Shown here piece after piece: positions 9,442-18,490 of a stretch of 35,838 bases of DNA (its first letter is position 1; each line of letters begins with the position of its first letter). The notes under the pieces are model-generated. The model saw nothing but the letters and a program-made list of their open reading frames with translations, was not told where the DNA came from and did no database searches. Source of the DNA: Bacteroidota bacterium (GTDB taxonomy: Bacteria > Bacteroidota > Bacteroidia > Flavobacteriales_D > Crocinitomicaceae); NCBI GenBank assembly GCA_016868915.1, contig VGFL01000016.1, positions 1 to 35,838 of the forward strand, read 5' to 3'. The translations under genes and the position numbers were made by a program.

Positions 9442-10499
9442 TGGAGGCATACAATAAACGGATTTTAATAACAGGAGGAGCGGGATTTATTGGTTCGCAT
9501 GTTGTACGAAGATTTCTTAAAAGATACCCAGACTACTTAATAATTAATGTAGATAAGTTGACTTATGCTGGTAATCTAGAGAATCTCAAGGACATCGAAA
9601 AAGCTCCAAATTATTGCTTTGAAAAAGGTGATATTGTTGATGCACCTGTGGTGGACGAAATATTTACAAAATATCAAATTACAGATGTAATTCATTTAGC
9701 TGCAGAATCTCATGTTGATAGGTCGATTGAAGGTCCTCTGGATTTTGTTATGACAAATGTAGTAGGGACCGTAAATTTATTAGAAGCTGCAAAAAAAAGT
9801 TGGATTGATTCGGCACATGTTTTTCATCATGTTTCTACTGATGAAGTATACGGGAGTTTGGGGGATGAGGGATTATTTAATGAATCAACTCCGTACGACC
9901 CAAGAAGTCCTTATTCCGCATCTAAAGCTTCTTCAGATCATTTTGTAATGGCCTATTTTCATACGTATGACCTCCCCATTAAAATGTCAAATTGTTCGAA
10001 TAATTATGGAAGTCATCATTTTCCTGAGAAGTTAATTCCTTTAATGATTCACAATATTCAACACAATAAACCACTTCCCGTTTATGGAAAAGGGGACAAT
10101 ATTCGTGATTGGTTGTGGGTGGAAGACCACGCAAGCGCTATTGATACGATTTTTCATCAAGGGAGAGTTGGTGAATCATACAATGTAGGCGGATTGAATG
10201 AATGGACAAATATTAAATTGGTTCGTTTCCTTTGTCAAATTATGGATGAAAAGTTGGGAAGGGAAAAAGGTGAATCTGAAAAATTGATAACTTTTGTTAC
10301 TGATCGTGCTGGTCACGATAAACGCTATGCTATCGATGCTTCAAAGTTAGAAAATGAGCTGAATTGGCGTCCATCTTTAAAATTTGAGGAAGGGTTGGTT
10401 CAAACAGTAGATTGGTACCTACAAAATCAAGATTGGGTTACTAAAGTAACAAGTGGCTCGTACAAGGAATATTATAAGAAAATGTATGATAATAGATAG
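9441..10499 (+). CDS. rfbB: dTDP-glucose 4,6-dehydratase
   Basis: An extended SDR dehydratase of 352 residues from the ATG that overlaps the previous stop by one base (TAATG). An upstream in-frame TTG at 9429 is less likely. It has GGAGFIGSH near the N-terminus, the dehydratase triad TDE in VSTDEVYGSL (~133-135), YSASKAS with the YxxxK pair (~Y158, K162), and SNCSNNYGSHHFPEKLIP, which marks RfbB. It makes dTDP-4-keto-6-deoxyglucose. Partners RfbA, RfbC and RfbD are not in this window, so the precursor and onward steps must be encoded elsewhere if the product is a dTDP-sugar. Confidence 0.92.
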   Translation: MEAYNKRILITGGAGFIGSHVVRRFLKRYPDYLIINVDKLTYAGNLENLKDIEKAPNYCFEKGDIVDAPVVDEIFTKYQITDVIHLAAESHVDRSIEGPLDFVMTNVVGTVNLLEAAKKSWIDSAHVFHHVSTDEVYGSLGDEGLFNESTPYDPRSPYSASKASSDHFVMAYFHTYDLPIKMSNCSNNYGSHHFPEKLIPLMIHNIQHNKPLPVYGKGDNIRDWLWVEDHASAIDTIFHQGRVGESYNVGGLNEWTNIKLVRFLCQIMDEKLGREKGESEKLITFVTDRAGHDKRYAIDASKLENELNWRPSLKFEEGLVQTVDWYLQNQDWVTKVTSGSYKEYYKKMYDNR

Positions 10500-10504
10500 G
10501 GATT

Positions 10505-11254
10505 ATGGGATTTTTTAACCGTCTATTTGGCAACTCAAGTGAAGAAGAAATATTTCCATTCAGTATATCTCAAATAAAAACAGATATTCACAGTCATTTG
10601 ATACCTGGGATTGATGACGGCTCTCAATCGATGGATCAGACTATTGCCATGTTGGCTAAATTTGAGATGATGGGCTTCAAAAAAGTAATCACTACTCCCC
10701 ATATTATGTCTGATCTTTTTCCAAATACACCAAAAATTATTTTAGAAGGACTAGAGAAGGTGCGGGAAGAAATACATTCTTTGGGTATGAATATAGCGAT
10801 AGAAGCAGCAGCAGAATATTACTTCGATGAAACACTATTGCCAAAAATAAAAAAGAAAGAACTTCTTACTTTTGGCGATCAATATGTGCTGATTGAATTT
10901 GGATTTCATTCACCTCCCCAATATCTTGATGAATTATTCTATGATTTACAGTCCTCCGGATATCGTATTGTTATAGCGCACTTTGAACGTTATTTATACT
11001 ATCTCGGTAGAGTAGATAAAGCAATTGAATGGAGACAAAAGGGAATCAACATTCAGTTAAATTTGAATTCACTTTTAGGTAATTATGGACCTGAAATTAG
11101 GAAACAAGCCGAGGCATTAATTGACAACCAAGCGATTGATTTTGTTGGTACAGACTGCCATCGAATCGAGCATTTAGGCCTTTTGGAAGAAACTATCAAG
11201 TTAAAGTACTTTCACAAGTTGAATCAAATTTCATTAAAGAATAGGACATTATAA
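10505..11254 (+). CDS. CpsB/YwqE-family PHP-domain tyrosine-protein phosphatase
   Basis: A manganese-type PHP phosphatase of 249 residues that removes phosphate from tyrosine-rich tails of Wzc/CapB-like kinases and so tunes capsule or exopolysaccharide export. Metal-binding motifs are in order: DIHSHLIPGIDDG (27-39), TPH (64-66), the glutamate of AAAEYYFDE (E104), AHFER (158-162) and GTDCHR (215-220). The start MGFFNRLFGN is typical of the family. It follows rfbB by five bases and closes the operon, linking precursor supply to export control. The cognate kinase gene is not in the window. Confidence 0.88.
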   Translation: MGFFNRLFGNSSEEEIFPFSISQIKTDIHSHLIPGIDDGSQSMDQTIAMLAKFEMMGFKKVITTPHIMSDLFPNTPKIILEGLEKVREEIHSLGMNIAIEAAAEYYFDETLLPKIKKKELLTFGDQYVLIEFGFHSPPQYLDELFYDLQSSGYRIVIAHFERYLYYLGRVDKAIEWRQKGINIQLNLNSLLGNYGPEIRKQAEALIDNQAIDFVGTDCHRIEHLGLLEETIKLKYFHKLNQISLKNRTL

Positions 11255-11270
11255 TAGATAAAAGGTGATA

Positions 11271-11936
11271 TTACCAATGAATAATATCCTTCCCGTTTTC
11301 TCTCAAATAGTTATTGGTTTGACTAAAATGCCTACAGCCAAAAAATCCTCGATATGCTGAAAGGGGAGAAGGATGAGGTGCCATTAATAGTAAATTTTCA
11401 GTGGTGTTAATGAACTCTGATTTAACTTGCGCTTTTGAGCCCCAGAGCAGATAAACCATATTTTTTCGTTCTTCATTGAGTTTTTTTAAAACTGAATCGG
11501 TAAATTGTTCCCACCCTTTGTTTGCATGGCTATCTGGCTTTCCCTCCCGAACCGTTAAATTCGTATTCAGTAATAATACACCTTGTTTTGCCCATCGTTG
11601 AAGATTTCCGTTTGTAGGGATTGGTAGGCCTAAATCACTTTCGAGCTCTTTAAAAATATTCTTTAAACTTTTGGGGAATGGATAAATGTTGTCTTGGACT
11701 GAAAAGCTAAGTCCGTGCGCATGTCCACGCGTTGGATAGGGGTCTTGGCCAAGAATTACTACTCGTGAATTTGCATAGCTACACGTATTGAAGGCAGAAA
11801 AAATTTCTTCTTTTCCGGGAAAAATAGAATGTGGAAATTTATTGTATTCGTCATCTAAAAATGATCGTAGATTTTTGAAATAGCTTTTTTCAAGTTCATC
11901 TTTTATTAATTCTTTCCAGTCGGTATTAAGTTTCAT
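11271..11936 (-). CDS. ung: Uracil-DNA glycosylase, family 1
   Basis: Excises uracil from DNA. From the ATG at 11936 (MKLNTDWKELI) the catalytic Asp of GQDPY is residue 65 and the His of HPSPLS is residue 188, nearly the E. coli numbering (64/187). This supports that start over upstream GTG 11960 or ATG 11942. Other family motifs are GVLLLNTNLTVR, LLWGSKAQ and YRGFFGC. One oddity is that the usual GQDPYH is GQDPYPTRGHAHG, with Pro in place of His. It is convergent with the polysaccharide operon, with only 16 bases between stops. Confidence 0.93.
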   Translation of the reverse strand: MKLNTDWKELIKDELEKSYFKNLRSFLDDEYNKFPHSIFPGKEEIFSAFNTCSYANSRVVILGQDPYPTRGHAHGLSFSVQDNIYPFPKSLKNIFKELESDLGLPIPTNGNLQRWAKQGVLLLNTNLTVREGKPDSHANKGWEQFTDSVLKKLNEERKNMVYLLWGSKAQVKSEFINTTENLLLMAPHPSPLSAYRGFFGCRHFSQTNNYLRENGKDIIHW

Positions 11937-11986
11937 TTCCATCACAACAAATTTAACCACTAAGTGTAATAACTAAAATAATAAAC

Positions 11987-11994
11987 TAATTTTG
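11987..11994 (+). promoter_or_regulatory. -7 promoter box directly before the PaaY-like gene (leaderless candidate)
   Basis: TAATTTTG matches TAnnTTTG exactly. Only four bases (11995-11998) separate it from the ATG at 11999, so transcription should begin at or within a base or two of the start codon. No -33 TTTG is visible. Confidence 0.6.
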
Positions 11995-11998
11995 TTGA

Positions 11999-12592
11999 AT
12001 GGCAGTTTTTTCATTTAATGGCTTCATCCCAGTTGTAAAACCTAGCTCATTTATTCACCCAAGTGCATCCGTGATTGGAGACGTAATAATCGGCGATAAT
12101 GTGTACATTGGTCCTGGTTCAGTTATTCGTGGGGATTGGGGTCAAATTATTATTGAAGATGGGTGTAATGTACAGGAAAATTGTGTTATCCATATGTTTC
12201 CCGGAACAACTGTCTATCTTAAAAAGGGAGCGCATATTGGTCATGGGGCAGTAGTTCACGGAGGAATTGTTGGCGAAAACTGCCTCATAGGAATGAATGC
12301 CGTTATCATGGATGAAGTAGAAATCGGAAAAGAAAGTATCATCGGTGCTTTGTGTTTTGTCCCAACAAAAATGAGTATTCCTCCTCGCAGTCTCGTTGTT
12401 GGTAATCCAGCTAAAATCATAAAAGAAGTTTCGGATGAGTTAATTGCTTGGAAAATAGAAGGAACTGCATTATACCAAAGATTACCAGCCGAATGCAGAG
12501 AAACAATGCAAGAGTGTCAACCTCTGTCAGACATTGAGAAAAATAGACCTACGCACAATTCAGATTACAAAATTTGGAATAATGAAAAATAA
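11999..12592 (+). CDS. Gamma-carbonic-anhydrase family protein, PaaY/CaiE-like
   Basis: A left-handed beta-helix protein of 197 residues with hexapeptide repeats (VIGDVI, IGDNVY, IGPGSV). It has the three histidines that bind metal in gamma-class carbonic anhydrases: H65 in CVIH, then H82 and H87 in HIGHGAVVH. The C-terminal helix, AWKIEGTALYQRLPAECRET, is like PaaY and CaiE, where members act as carbonic anhydrases or acyl-CoA thioesterases. No phenylacetate or carnitine genes are nearby, so the substrate is open. The start sits four bases after a -7 box, predicting a leaderless mRNA. It overlaps the next gene by 11 bp. Confidence 0.85.
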   Translation: MAVFSFNGFIPVVKPSSFIHPSASVIGDVIIGDNVYIGPGSVIRGDWGQIIIEDGCNVQENCVIHMFPGTTVYLKKGAHIGHGAVVHGGIVGENCLIGMNAVIMDEVEIGKESIIGALCFVPTKMSIPPRSLVVGNPAKIIKEVSDELIAWKIEGTALYQRLPAECRETMQECQPLSDIEKNRPTHNSDYKIWNNEK

Positions 12593-13235
12593 AATTGCTC
12601 TTAGATTTATTTTCGCAATTTTAATTGTCATTTTTCTTACCCAATTAAGCTCTTCTAGTTGTTCGAAAGGAGTTGCAAATTTTGTTCTTTCCGGAACAAT
12701 AACGGATGTCACCTTTTCCCAAGGCCATGCAGGTGCTGTTTTGAAATTGTCTAAAGTAATGATAGCTACCGGGGAAGAAATTTTACTCGAAACGAAAACG
12801 CTCGGAACAGATGGAAGTTATGAATTTACATTCCCGAGAGAAAAGGTTGAAAAATACATTATTCGTGTTGTTAAGCCCTTATACTTCGATGTTGTAAAAG
12901 AGATTCAATTTTCTTCTCTAACTGTTATGGAACCAAACATACGAAATTACTCGACAAAGGCAAAATCATGGGTAGAACTACGTTTTGTGAATACTTCGGT
13001 TGCAACAAATGATCATTTTCGATTTATTAAATTTCAAGGCCTAGAAGGTTGTGACGAATGTTGTACCGCTGAACAGGTCGATTTATATGCAGTGCCATAT
13101 TATTCAAGAACGTGTATCAACGAAGCTCTTTCTACTTATTCTATTTATTATCAAGTTATTGGAACAACAACTCAAGATATTGTGGAGGTAATAACTCAAC
13201 CATTCGATACAACACTTCTTTTGGTGAACTATTAG
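12582..13235 (+). CDS. Putative exported protein/lipoprotein with a carboxypeptidase-regulatory-like domain
   Basis: A 217-residue protein read from ATG 12582 (MKNKIALRFIFAILIV), chosen because an earlier in-frame ATG at 12534 gives a hydrophilic, non-secretory start. The hydrophobic segment ends LSSSSC, a possible but imperfect lipobox. After it comes a beta-sandwich segment (VLSGTITDVTFSQGHAGAVL...GTDGSYEFTFPREK) like CarboxypepD_reg or SpaA-type domains. The C-terminal half carries a Cys-rich GCDECCTAEQ and YYSRTC. I do not recognise the C-terminal domain. It overlaps the PaaY-like gene by 11 bp and lies 70 bp before a TonB receptor gene, so it may act with that receptor at the outer membrane. 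Confidence 0.7.
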   Translation: MKNKIALRFIFAILIVIFLTQLSSSSCSKGVANFVLSGTITDVTFSQGHAGAVLKLSKVMIATGEEILLETKTLGTDGSYEFTFPREKVEKYIIRVVKPLYFDVVKEIQFSSLTVMEPNIRNYSTKAKSWVELRFVNTSVATNDHFRFIKFQGLEGCDECCTAEQVDLYAVPYYSRTCINEALSTYSIYYQVIGTTTQDIVEVITQPFDTTLLLVNY

Positions 13236-13305
13236 CTTTTTATTTACAAAGTAGAAAAGTATTTAAATAAGTCGTAATTTCGGGAAATCATTAATTATTT
13301 ATACC

Positions 13306-15651
13306 ATGAATAGGCTTTGGATTTTTGCCTTGTTTTCGATTATAGCAACTCAATTTTCTTTTTCTCAAGATGTAATAATACGCGGAACATTAATAGAAAA
13401 GTCAAATGGAGAGGCAATAATTAGTCAAAAAGTAAAATTATTAAGGAATGATTCCACGGTTATAACGGGTGCTTTTACAGATGAAAATGGTTTTTTCTCT
13501 ATCCCGAGAGTTCCTCGAGGAAAACTAATAATTAAAATTGAAAGTGAGATTTATTCAAATACGATATATCCAATTGATGTCATTGATGCACGTGGTATAT
13601 TGAATTTTAGATTTGAAATGAAAAAAGTAGGTGGCGTGAAAGTTTTTGATGAATTTGTAGTGACTGCAGCTGAAAAACAGAAAAAAAATGAAGTATTAAC
13701 GGGTACTTTTAAACTCGACCCTAAAATGATATCTGCTATTCCTAATACAACCGCTGAAAGCGATTTGATTGGTTCGGTTAGTGTTGTTCCTGGAGTTGTA
13801 ACAACAGGAGATCAAGGCGGTCAATTATATGTCAGAGGAGGAACACCCATTCAAAATAAGACCATTTTAGATGGCATGACAATTTACAATCCATTTCATA
13901 CAATTGGCTTTTTCTCCATATTTGAAACTGAACTCATAAAAAATGTAGATGTATTTACGGGTGGTTTTGACGCCCAGTATGGTGGGAGAATTTCCTCAAT
14001 AATGGATGTTTCATACCGCGATGGTGACCGCGTTTCGTTTGGTGGTAAGGTTTCTACTTCTCCTTTTTTAGCCAAATTGGTTCTTGAGGGCCCTCTCCAA
14101 AAAACAAAAGATGGAAAGCCTGGTGTTGGTTCATACATTTTTTCAGCGAAACATAGCTTATTGGATTACACATCAAAATACCTCTATCCTAGGATTAATG
14201 ATGGCAATGGACTACCTTTTAATTTTACCGATATATATGGTAAAGTAACATTCAATGGAAATGGTGGATCAAAATTTAGTGCTTTTGGTTTTTATAATCT
14301 TGATAGTGTAAATTACAACGTAGCCGATTTAAATTGGAATGCTGCTGGTCTTGGAATTAACTTTGTTCTTGTTCCAAATACCTCACCTGTAATTATCAAG
14401 GGGCATGTGAATGGAAGTAACTACTCTACAACTTTTGCTGAAAATAATTTACAACCTAGAACGAGTAAAATTGGTGGCTTCGATTTGGGCTTTGATTTCA
14501 TTTATTTCTTACCAAATGAAAGTGAGCTGAATTATGGATTTAACCTGAATGGATTCAACACAGAATTTAAAACCTACAACGAATTACAACGAAAAATTGA
14601 ATTATTTAACTTTACAACTGAAATTGGTGCCTACATAAACGTAAGACAAAAATTCGGAGAGAAGTGGGTTGTGCAGCCAAGTTTTAGGTTGCAGGTGTAT
14701 TCATCACTCGGTACAATATCACCTGAACCACGTATTGGTATCAAATACAATGCTACAGATAAGTTCAGGTTGAAACTTTCGGGTGGACGGTTTTCTCAAA
14801 ACTTCACCTCCGCATCATCGGACAAGGATATTGTTAATCTATTTAACGGTTTATTGTCTGCTCCAACCAATGTTCAAGAAACCTTTATAAATGAATTTCA
14901 AAACGAAAGAAATACGAAAAATGGTCTTCAGTACGCCTGGCATGCTATCTTAGGTAGCGAATATGATTTTGGGAAAAGAGTTACACTAAACTTGGAAGGA
15001 TATTATAAATATTTTTCTCAGCTAAGTAATATCAATCAGAATAAACTTTACGATGATGTAGCTGAATTCTCTCAAATCGATGATGTTTTTAAAAAAGATT
15101 TTATTCTTGAATCTGGTCAAACATACGGAGTAGATTTGTTAGTAAAATACAAGTATAAGGGTTTATTTATATGGACAGGATATTCCTACAGTTATTCAAC
15201 TCGTTGGGATGGATTTGTAAATTACTTTCCAGTTTTTGATCGGCGACACAACGTCAACATTGTCTCATCATACAGTTTTGGTAAAAATAAATCATGGGAA
15301 ATTAATGGGCGATGGAATCTAGGTTCAGGATTGCCATTTACCCCAACCGCTGGGTATTACCAAAATGAGAATTTTTTTACCGGTGTTACCTCTGAATACG
15401 AGACCAATAATGCCCAAACTATAACAACTCTTCTCGGTGAGTTTAATAGCCAACGACTTCCTTTTTACCATCGTTTAGATATCACAATTAAGAAACGATT
15501 TACGTTCCGAAATCAATCCGAACTAGAGTTAGTTGGTAGTTTAACAAATGTATACAATAGAAGAAATATTTTTTACGTCAATCGCGTTACGAATGAAGAA
15601 ATATATCAATTCCCTTTTCTACCTAGTTTTGGATTGAGTTATAATTTCTAA
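13306..15651 (+). CDS. TonB-dependent outer-membrane receptor with N-terminal carboxypeptidase-like domain
   Basis: A 781-residue receptor. A signal peptide ends ...ATQFSFSQ (~20). A CarboxypepD_reg-like domain covers ~25-105 (IRGTLIEKSNGEAI...GAFTDENGFFSIPRVPRG). The plug domain covers ~135-240, with VRGGTPIQNKTILDGM and GGFDAQYGGRISSIMDVSYRDG. The remaining ~530 residues are beta-barrel strands ending in aromatic FGLSYNF. It probably moves an unknown ligand across the outer membrane using TonB energy. No SusD partner is adjacent. A one-mismatch -7 box (TAATTTCG, 13275-13282) precedes it. The M14 peptidase gene follows after 13 bp, which hints at a peptide-related ligand. Confidence 0.9.
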   Translation: MNRLWIFALFSIIATQFSFSQDVIIRGTLIEKSNGEAIISQKVKLLRNDSTVITGAFTDENGFFSIPRVPRGKLIIKIESEIYSNTIYPIDVIDARGILNFRFEMKKVGGVKVFDEFVVTAAEKQKKNEVLTGTFKLDPKMISAIPNTTAESDLIGSVSVVPGVVTTGDQGGQLYVRGGTPIQNKTILDGMTIYNPFHTIGFFSIFETELIKNVDVFTGGFDAQYGGRISSIMDVSYRDGDRVSFGGKVSTSPFLAKLVLEGPLQKTKDGKPGVGSYIFSAKHSLLDYTSKYLYPRINDGNGLPFNFTDIYGKVTFNGNGGSKFSAFGFYNLDSVNYNVADLNWNAAGLGINFVLVPNTSPVIIKGHVNGSNYSTTFAENNLQPRTSKIGGFDLGFDFIYFLPNESELNYGFNLNGFNTEFKTYNELQRKIELFNFTTEIGAYINVRQKFGEKWVVQPSFRLQVYSSLGTISPEPRIGIKYNATDKFRLKLSGGRFSQNFTSASSDKDIVNLFNGLLSAPTNVQETFINEFQNERNTKNGLQYAWHAILGSEYDFGKRVTLNLEGYYKYFSQLSNINQNKLYDDVAEFSQIDDVFKKDFILESGQTYGVDLLVKYKYKGLFIWTGYSYSYSTRWDGFVNYFPVFDRRHNVNIVSSYSFGKNKSWEINGRWNLGSGLPFTPTAGYYQNENFFTGVTSEYETNNAQTITTLLGEFNSQRLPFYHRLDITIKKRFTFRNQSELELVGSLTNVYNRRNIFYVNRVTNEEIYQFPFLPSFGLSYNF

Positions 15652-15664
15652 AAACTCAAATTTG

Positions 15665-17365
15665 ATGAAATTTTCTTTAATTATCATTTTTGTTTTTATT
15701 GTAATTGATTCATTACACCCTCAATGGCGCGGTGATACTTCACCAAGTTATCCTGAAATAATCTCTTACTTAAAAAAAATAGATAAGGAGCATCGTGAAA
15801 TCAAGCTCTTCAATATGGGGCCTTCTGATTATGGTCTCCCAATTTATCTTTTGATTGTAAACGCTCATTCCGATTCAATAAAAACATTTCAAAAAGCAAG
15901 AAATGAAACTACAATTTTAATAAATAATGCGATTCATCCAGGCGAACCTGATGGAATAAACGCATCCCTTATTTGGTTAGATGATTGGATAAAACAAGGT
16001 AAACCATGTGCGGGTCATCCCGTTGTTGCCATCATTCCCGCATATAATATTGGAGGAATGATGCAACGTTCATCGACGAGCCGTGTAAATCAGAATGGTC
16101 CTGAAGAATATGGATTTCGCGGCAATGCCAGAAATTTAGATTTGAATAGAGATTTTATTAAAATGGATTCATACAATGCCTGTACTTTTTCGAAGATATT
16201 TCATGCCATAGATCCAGATATCTTCATAGATAACCATGTGTCAAATGGGGCTGATTACCAATACACATTAACTTATATTTCTAGTTTAAGAGAACGTCTT
16301 GCGCCATCGATGAATGATTTAACATATAAAGTATGTATTCCTGAGCTTGAAATTGAGTTGGGTAAGAGAAATATTGATTTTTTTCCCTACGTGGAATTGA
16401 AAGGTGAGACTCCCGAATCGGGGATTATCGCTTTCAACGATTTACCGCGTTATGCAATGGGTTATGCTAGTTTATTTCATTCTCTCAGTTTTACGGTTGA
16501 AACGCATATGTTGAAACCATTTAAAGAGAGAGTTCAGGTTAACCTTGATTTTATAGATTTATTGGTCAAATGGGCAATGACACGATCAAATGAAATCGAA
16601 AAAAGTCGGAAAGCTGCTTTTGAGTGGTCAAATTCTCAAGAGGTATTTTTATATAATCACATAATTACTGAAGAAAACGACTCTCTTCTTTTTAAGGGAT
16701 TTGAATATTCAAAGCCAATTGATCTAAATACAAATCTACCTCGTTTATATTACGATAGATCAAAACCGTACAAAAAATACATTCCATATTTTAGAAAATA
16801 CAAACCGATGAGCAGTTTTAACATTCCTCGTTATTTCGTTGTAGCGGCTCAAGAAAAAGAATCGATATGCAGAATGAAAGCCAATAATATTTATTATTAC
16901 ACGCTAAAATCAGACTCACTCATTGAGGCCAATTCATACAGAATAAATTCTTATAATAGTATTACAAAACCATACGAGGGACATTTTAAACACAACACGG
17001 TATTATTTGATAAATTTCGGGTAAATCTTCTCCTGAAAGCAGGGGATATCATCATTCCGACAATGCAAAGAGGTAGAAATTTTATTTTATCTGCGTTGAT
17101 CCCTGACGCCGAGGACTCGTTTTTTAGTTGGAATTTTTACGATTCATATCTACAACAAAAGGAGTATTTTTCATCTTATATCTTTATTGATCAAATTCAA
17201 TTCATTTTAGATTCTAATCCCACGCTAAAACAAGAATTTGATGAGATGAAAAAGGAAAATGAGTCTTTTCGAAATTCTGAGTGGGATCAGTTGTATTTTA
17301 TCTATAAAAATAGTCCATACTTCGAAAAATCGTTTATGGTACTACCAATATATTCAATAGATTAA
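15665..17365 (+). CDS. M14-family zinc carboxypeptidase, exported
   Basis: A 566-residue peptidase. The start is taken as ATG 15665 rather than the TTG one codon earlier. A signal peptide covers ~1-18. The zinc site is HPGEPDG (H91, E94) plus H191 in IDNHVSNGADYQ. Arg/Asn substrate-binding residues are in GNARNLDLNRDF (~153-164), and the catalytic Glu is E279 in LSFTVETHM. All key M14 residues are present, so it should be active on peptide C-termini or a related amide bond in the periplasm or outside. The C-terminal ~270 residues are an added domain I do not recognise. It lies just downstream of the TonB receptor gene in the same orientation and ends one base from the convergent fbp stop. Confidence 0.87.
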   Translation: MKFSLIIIFVFIVIDSLHPQWRGDTSPSYPEIISYLKKIDKEHREIKLFNMGPSDYGLPIYLLIVNAHSDSIKTFQKARNETTILINNAIHPGEPDGINASLIWLDDWIKQGKPCAGHPVVAIIPAYNIGGMMQRSSTSRVNQNGPEEYGFRGNARNLDLNRDFIKMDSYNACTFSKIFHAIDPDIFIDNHVSNGADYQYTLTYISSLRERLAPSMNDLTYKVCIPELEIELGKRNIDFFPYVELKGETPESGIIAFNDLPRYAMGYASLFHSLSFTVETHMLKPFKERVQVNLDFIDLLVKWAMTRSNEIEKSRKAAFEWSNSQEVFLYNHIITEENDSLLFKGFEYSKPIDLNTNLPRLYYDRSKPYKKYIPYFRKYKPMSSFNIPRYFVVAAQEKESICRMKANNIYYYTLKSDSLIEANSYRINSYNSITKPYEGHFKHNTVLFDKFRVNLLLKAGDIIIPTMQRGRNFILSALIPDAEDSFFSWNFYDSYLQQKEYFSSYIFIDQIQFILDSNPTLKQEFDEMKKENESFRNSEWDQLYFIYKNSPYFEKSFMVLPIYSID

Positions 17366-17366
17366 A

Positions 17367-18371
17367 CTATAAGCCAAGGCATTCCATTGCTTTTTCAACC
17401 ATTTTCTTTGAACCCACATAGAAGGGGGTCCGTTGGTGAAGGTATTCAGGTTTAATATCTAAGATGCGTTTTCTCCCTGTTGTCGCCAACCCACCCGCTT
17501 GTTCTGCGATGAAGGCCAATGGGTTGCATTCGTACAATAAACGCAATCTACCCTTAGGTGCGCTAATCACATCCGGGTAAATGTAAATCCCCCCTTTAAT
17601 AAGATTTCTGTGAAAATCGGCCACCAATGAACCGATGTATCTACCTGAATAAGGCATCCCCGTTTGATTCTCTCTACTTTGACAATAATTAATATATTTC
17701 CTTAGCCCTTCTTCACACTCAAAAATATTTCCCTCATTCATTGCATATAATCGACCATTTTCAGGCATCTTCATCTGAGGGTGAGACAAGCAAAATTCGC
17801 CAATTGAAGGGTCTAGTGTGAAGCCATTTACACCATTTCCAGTACTATAAACCAACATTGTTGAGGAGCCATACAAAACATAGCCTGCTGCAATTTGTTG
17901 GGTTCCACTTTGCAACATATCATCTAATGTGGCTTCTAACCCGACTGGAGAAATGCGTCTGTAAATAGAGAATATTGTACCAATCGAAACATTCACATCG
18001 ATATTACTTGAACCATCCAATGGATCAAAAAGGACAACATATTTTCCATTTTTCGCTGATTCTGAAGTAAAAGCGACAAAATTTTCATTTTCTTCAGATG
18101 CAATTCCGCAAACTTCACCCCCAAGCCGAAACTCTCTTATAAAAGCCTCGTCGGCAATAACATCCAATTTTTGCTGGTACTCACCTTGAATATTTATCTC
18201 TCCGTGCGATCCTAAAATGTGATCTACAAGCCCAGCTTTTCTTACATCTCTACTCACTATTTTTGAGGCGACTACAATGTCATTGAGAATCCGAGATAGT
18301 TCACCGGTGGCATATGGAAAATCAGATTGATTACTCTGAATAAATTCTGTGAGTGTAACTATTTTGGGCAT
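17367..18371 (-). CDS. fbp: Class I fructose-1,6-bisphosphatase
   Basis: Hydrolyses fructose-1,6-bisphosphate to fructose-6-phosphate, the committed gluconeogenic step. At 334 residues it is the usual class I length. Metal-binding residues are visible: SEE (~92-94) and [11 protein letters not shown] (~115-125). The substrate-binding segment GGIYIYP and the C-terminal EAMECLGL-like end also fit. The upstream region holds CAAATATTATT at 18409-18419; read on the minus strand this is a -7-like box with one extra base, and the same 11-mer precedes the sugar permease gene. The next gene on this strand is that permease, 119 bp upstream, probably with its own promoter. Confidence 0.96.
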   Translation of the reverse strand: MPKIVTLTEFIQSNQSDFPYATGELSRILNDIVVASKIVSRDVRKAGLVDHILGSHGEINIQGEYQQKLDVIADEAFIREFRLGGEVCGIASEENENFVAFTSESAKNGKYVVLFDPLDGSSNIDVNVSIGTIFSIYRRISPVGLEATLDDMLQSGTQQIAAGYVLYGSSTMLVYSTGNGVNGFTLDPSIGEFCLSHPQMKMPENGRLYAMNEGNIFECEEGLRKYINYCQSRENQTGMPYSGRYIGSLVADFHRNLIKGGIYIYPDVISAPKGRLRLLYECNPLAFIAEQAGGLATTGRKRILDIKPEYLHQRTPFYVGSKKMVEKAMECLGL

Positions 18372-18490
18372 AAAATTGACTTTCGAATGTAAATATCGAA
18401 AAAAAATACAAATATTATTAGTTTGAATTTTCGTTAGGTAAATCCGACCCTAAAAATGGTTGTACGTATTAGCAAAATGTGGACAATCTT

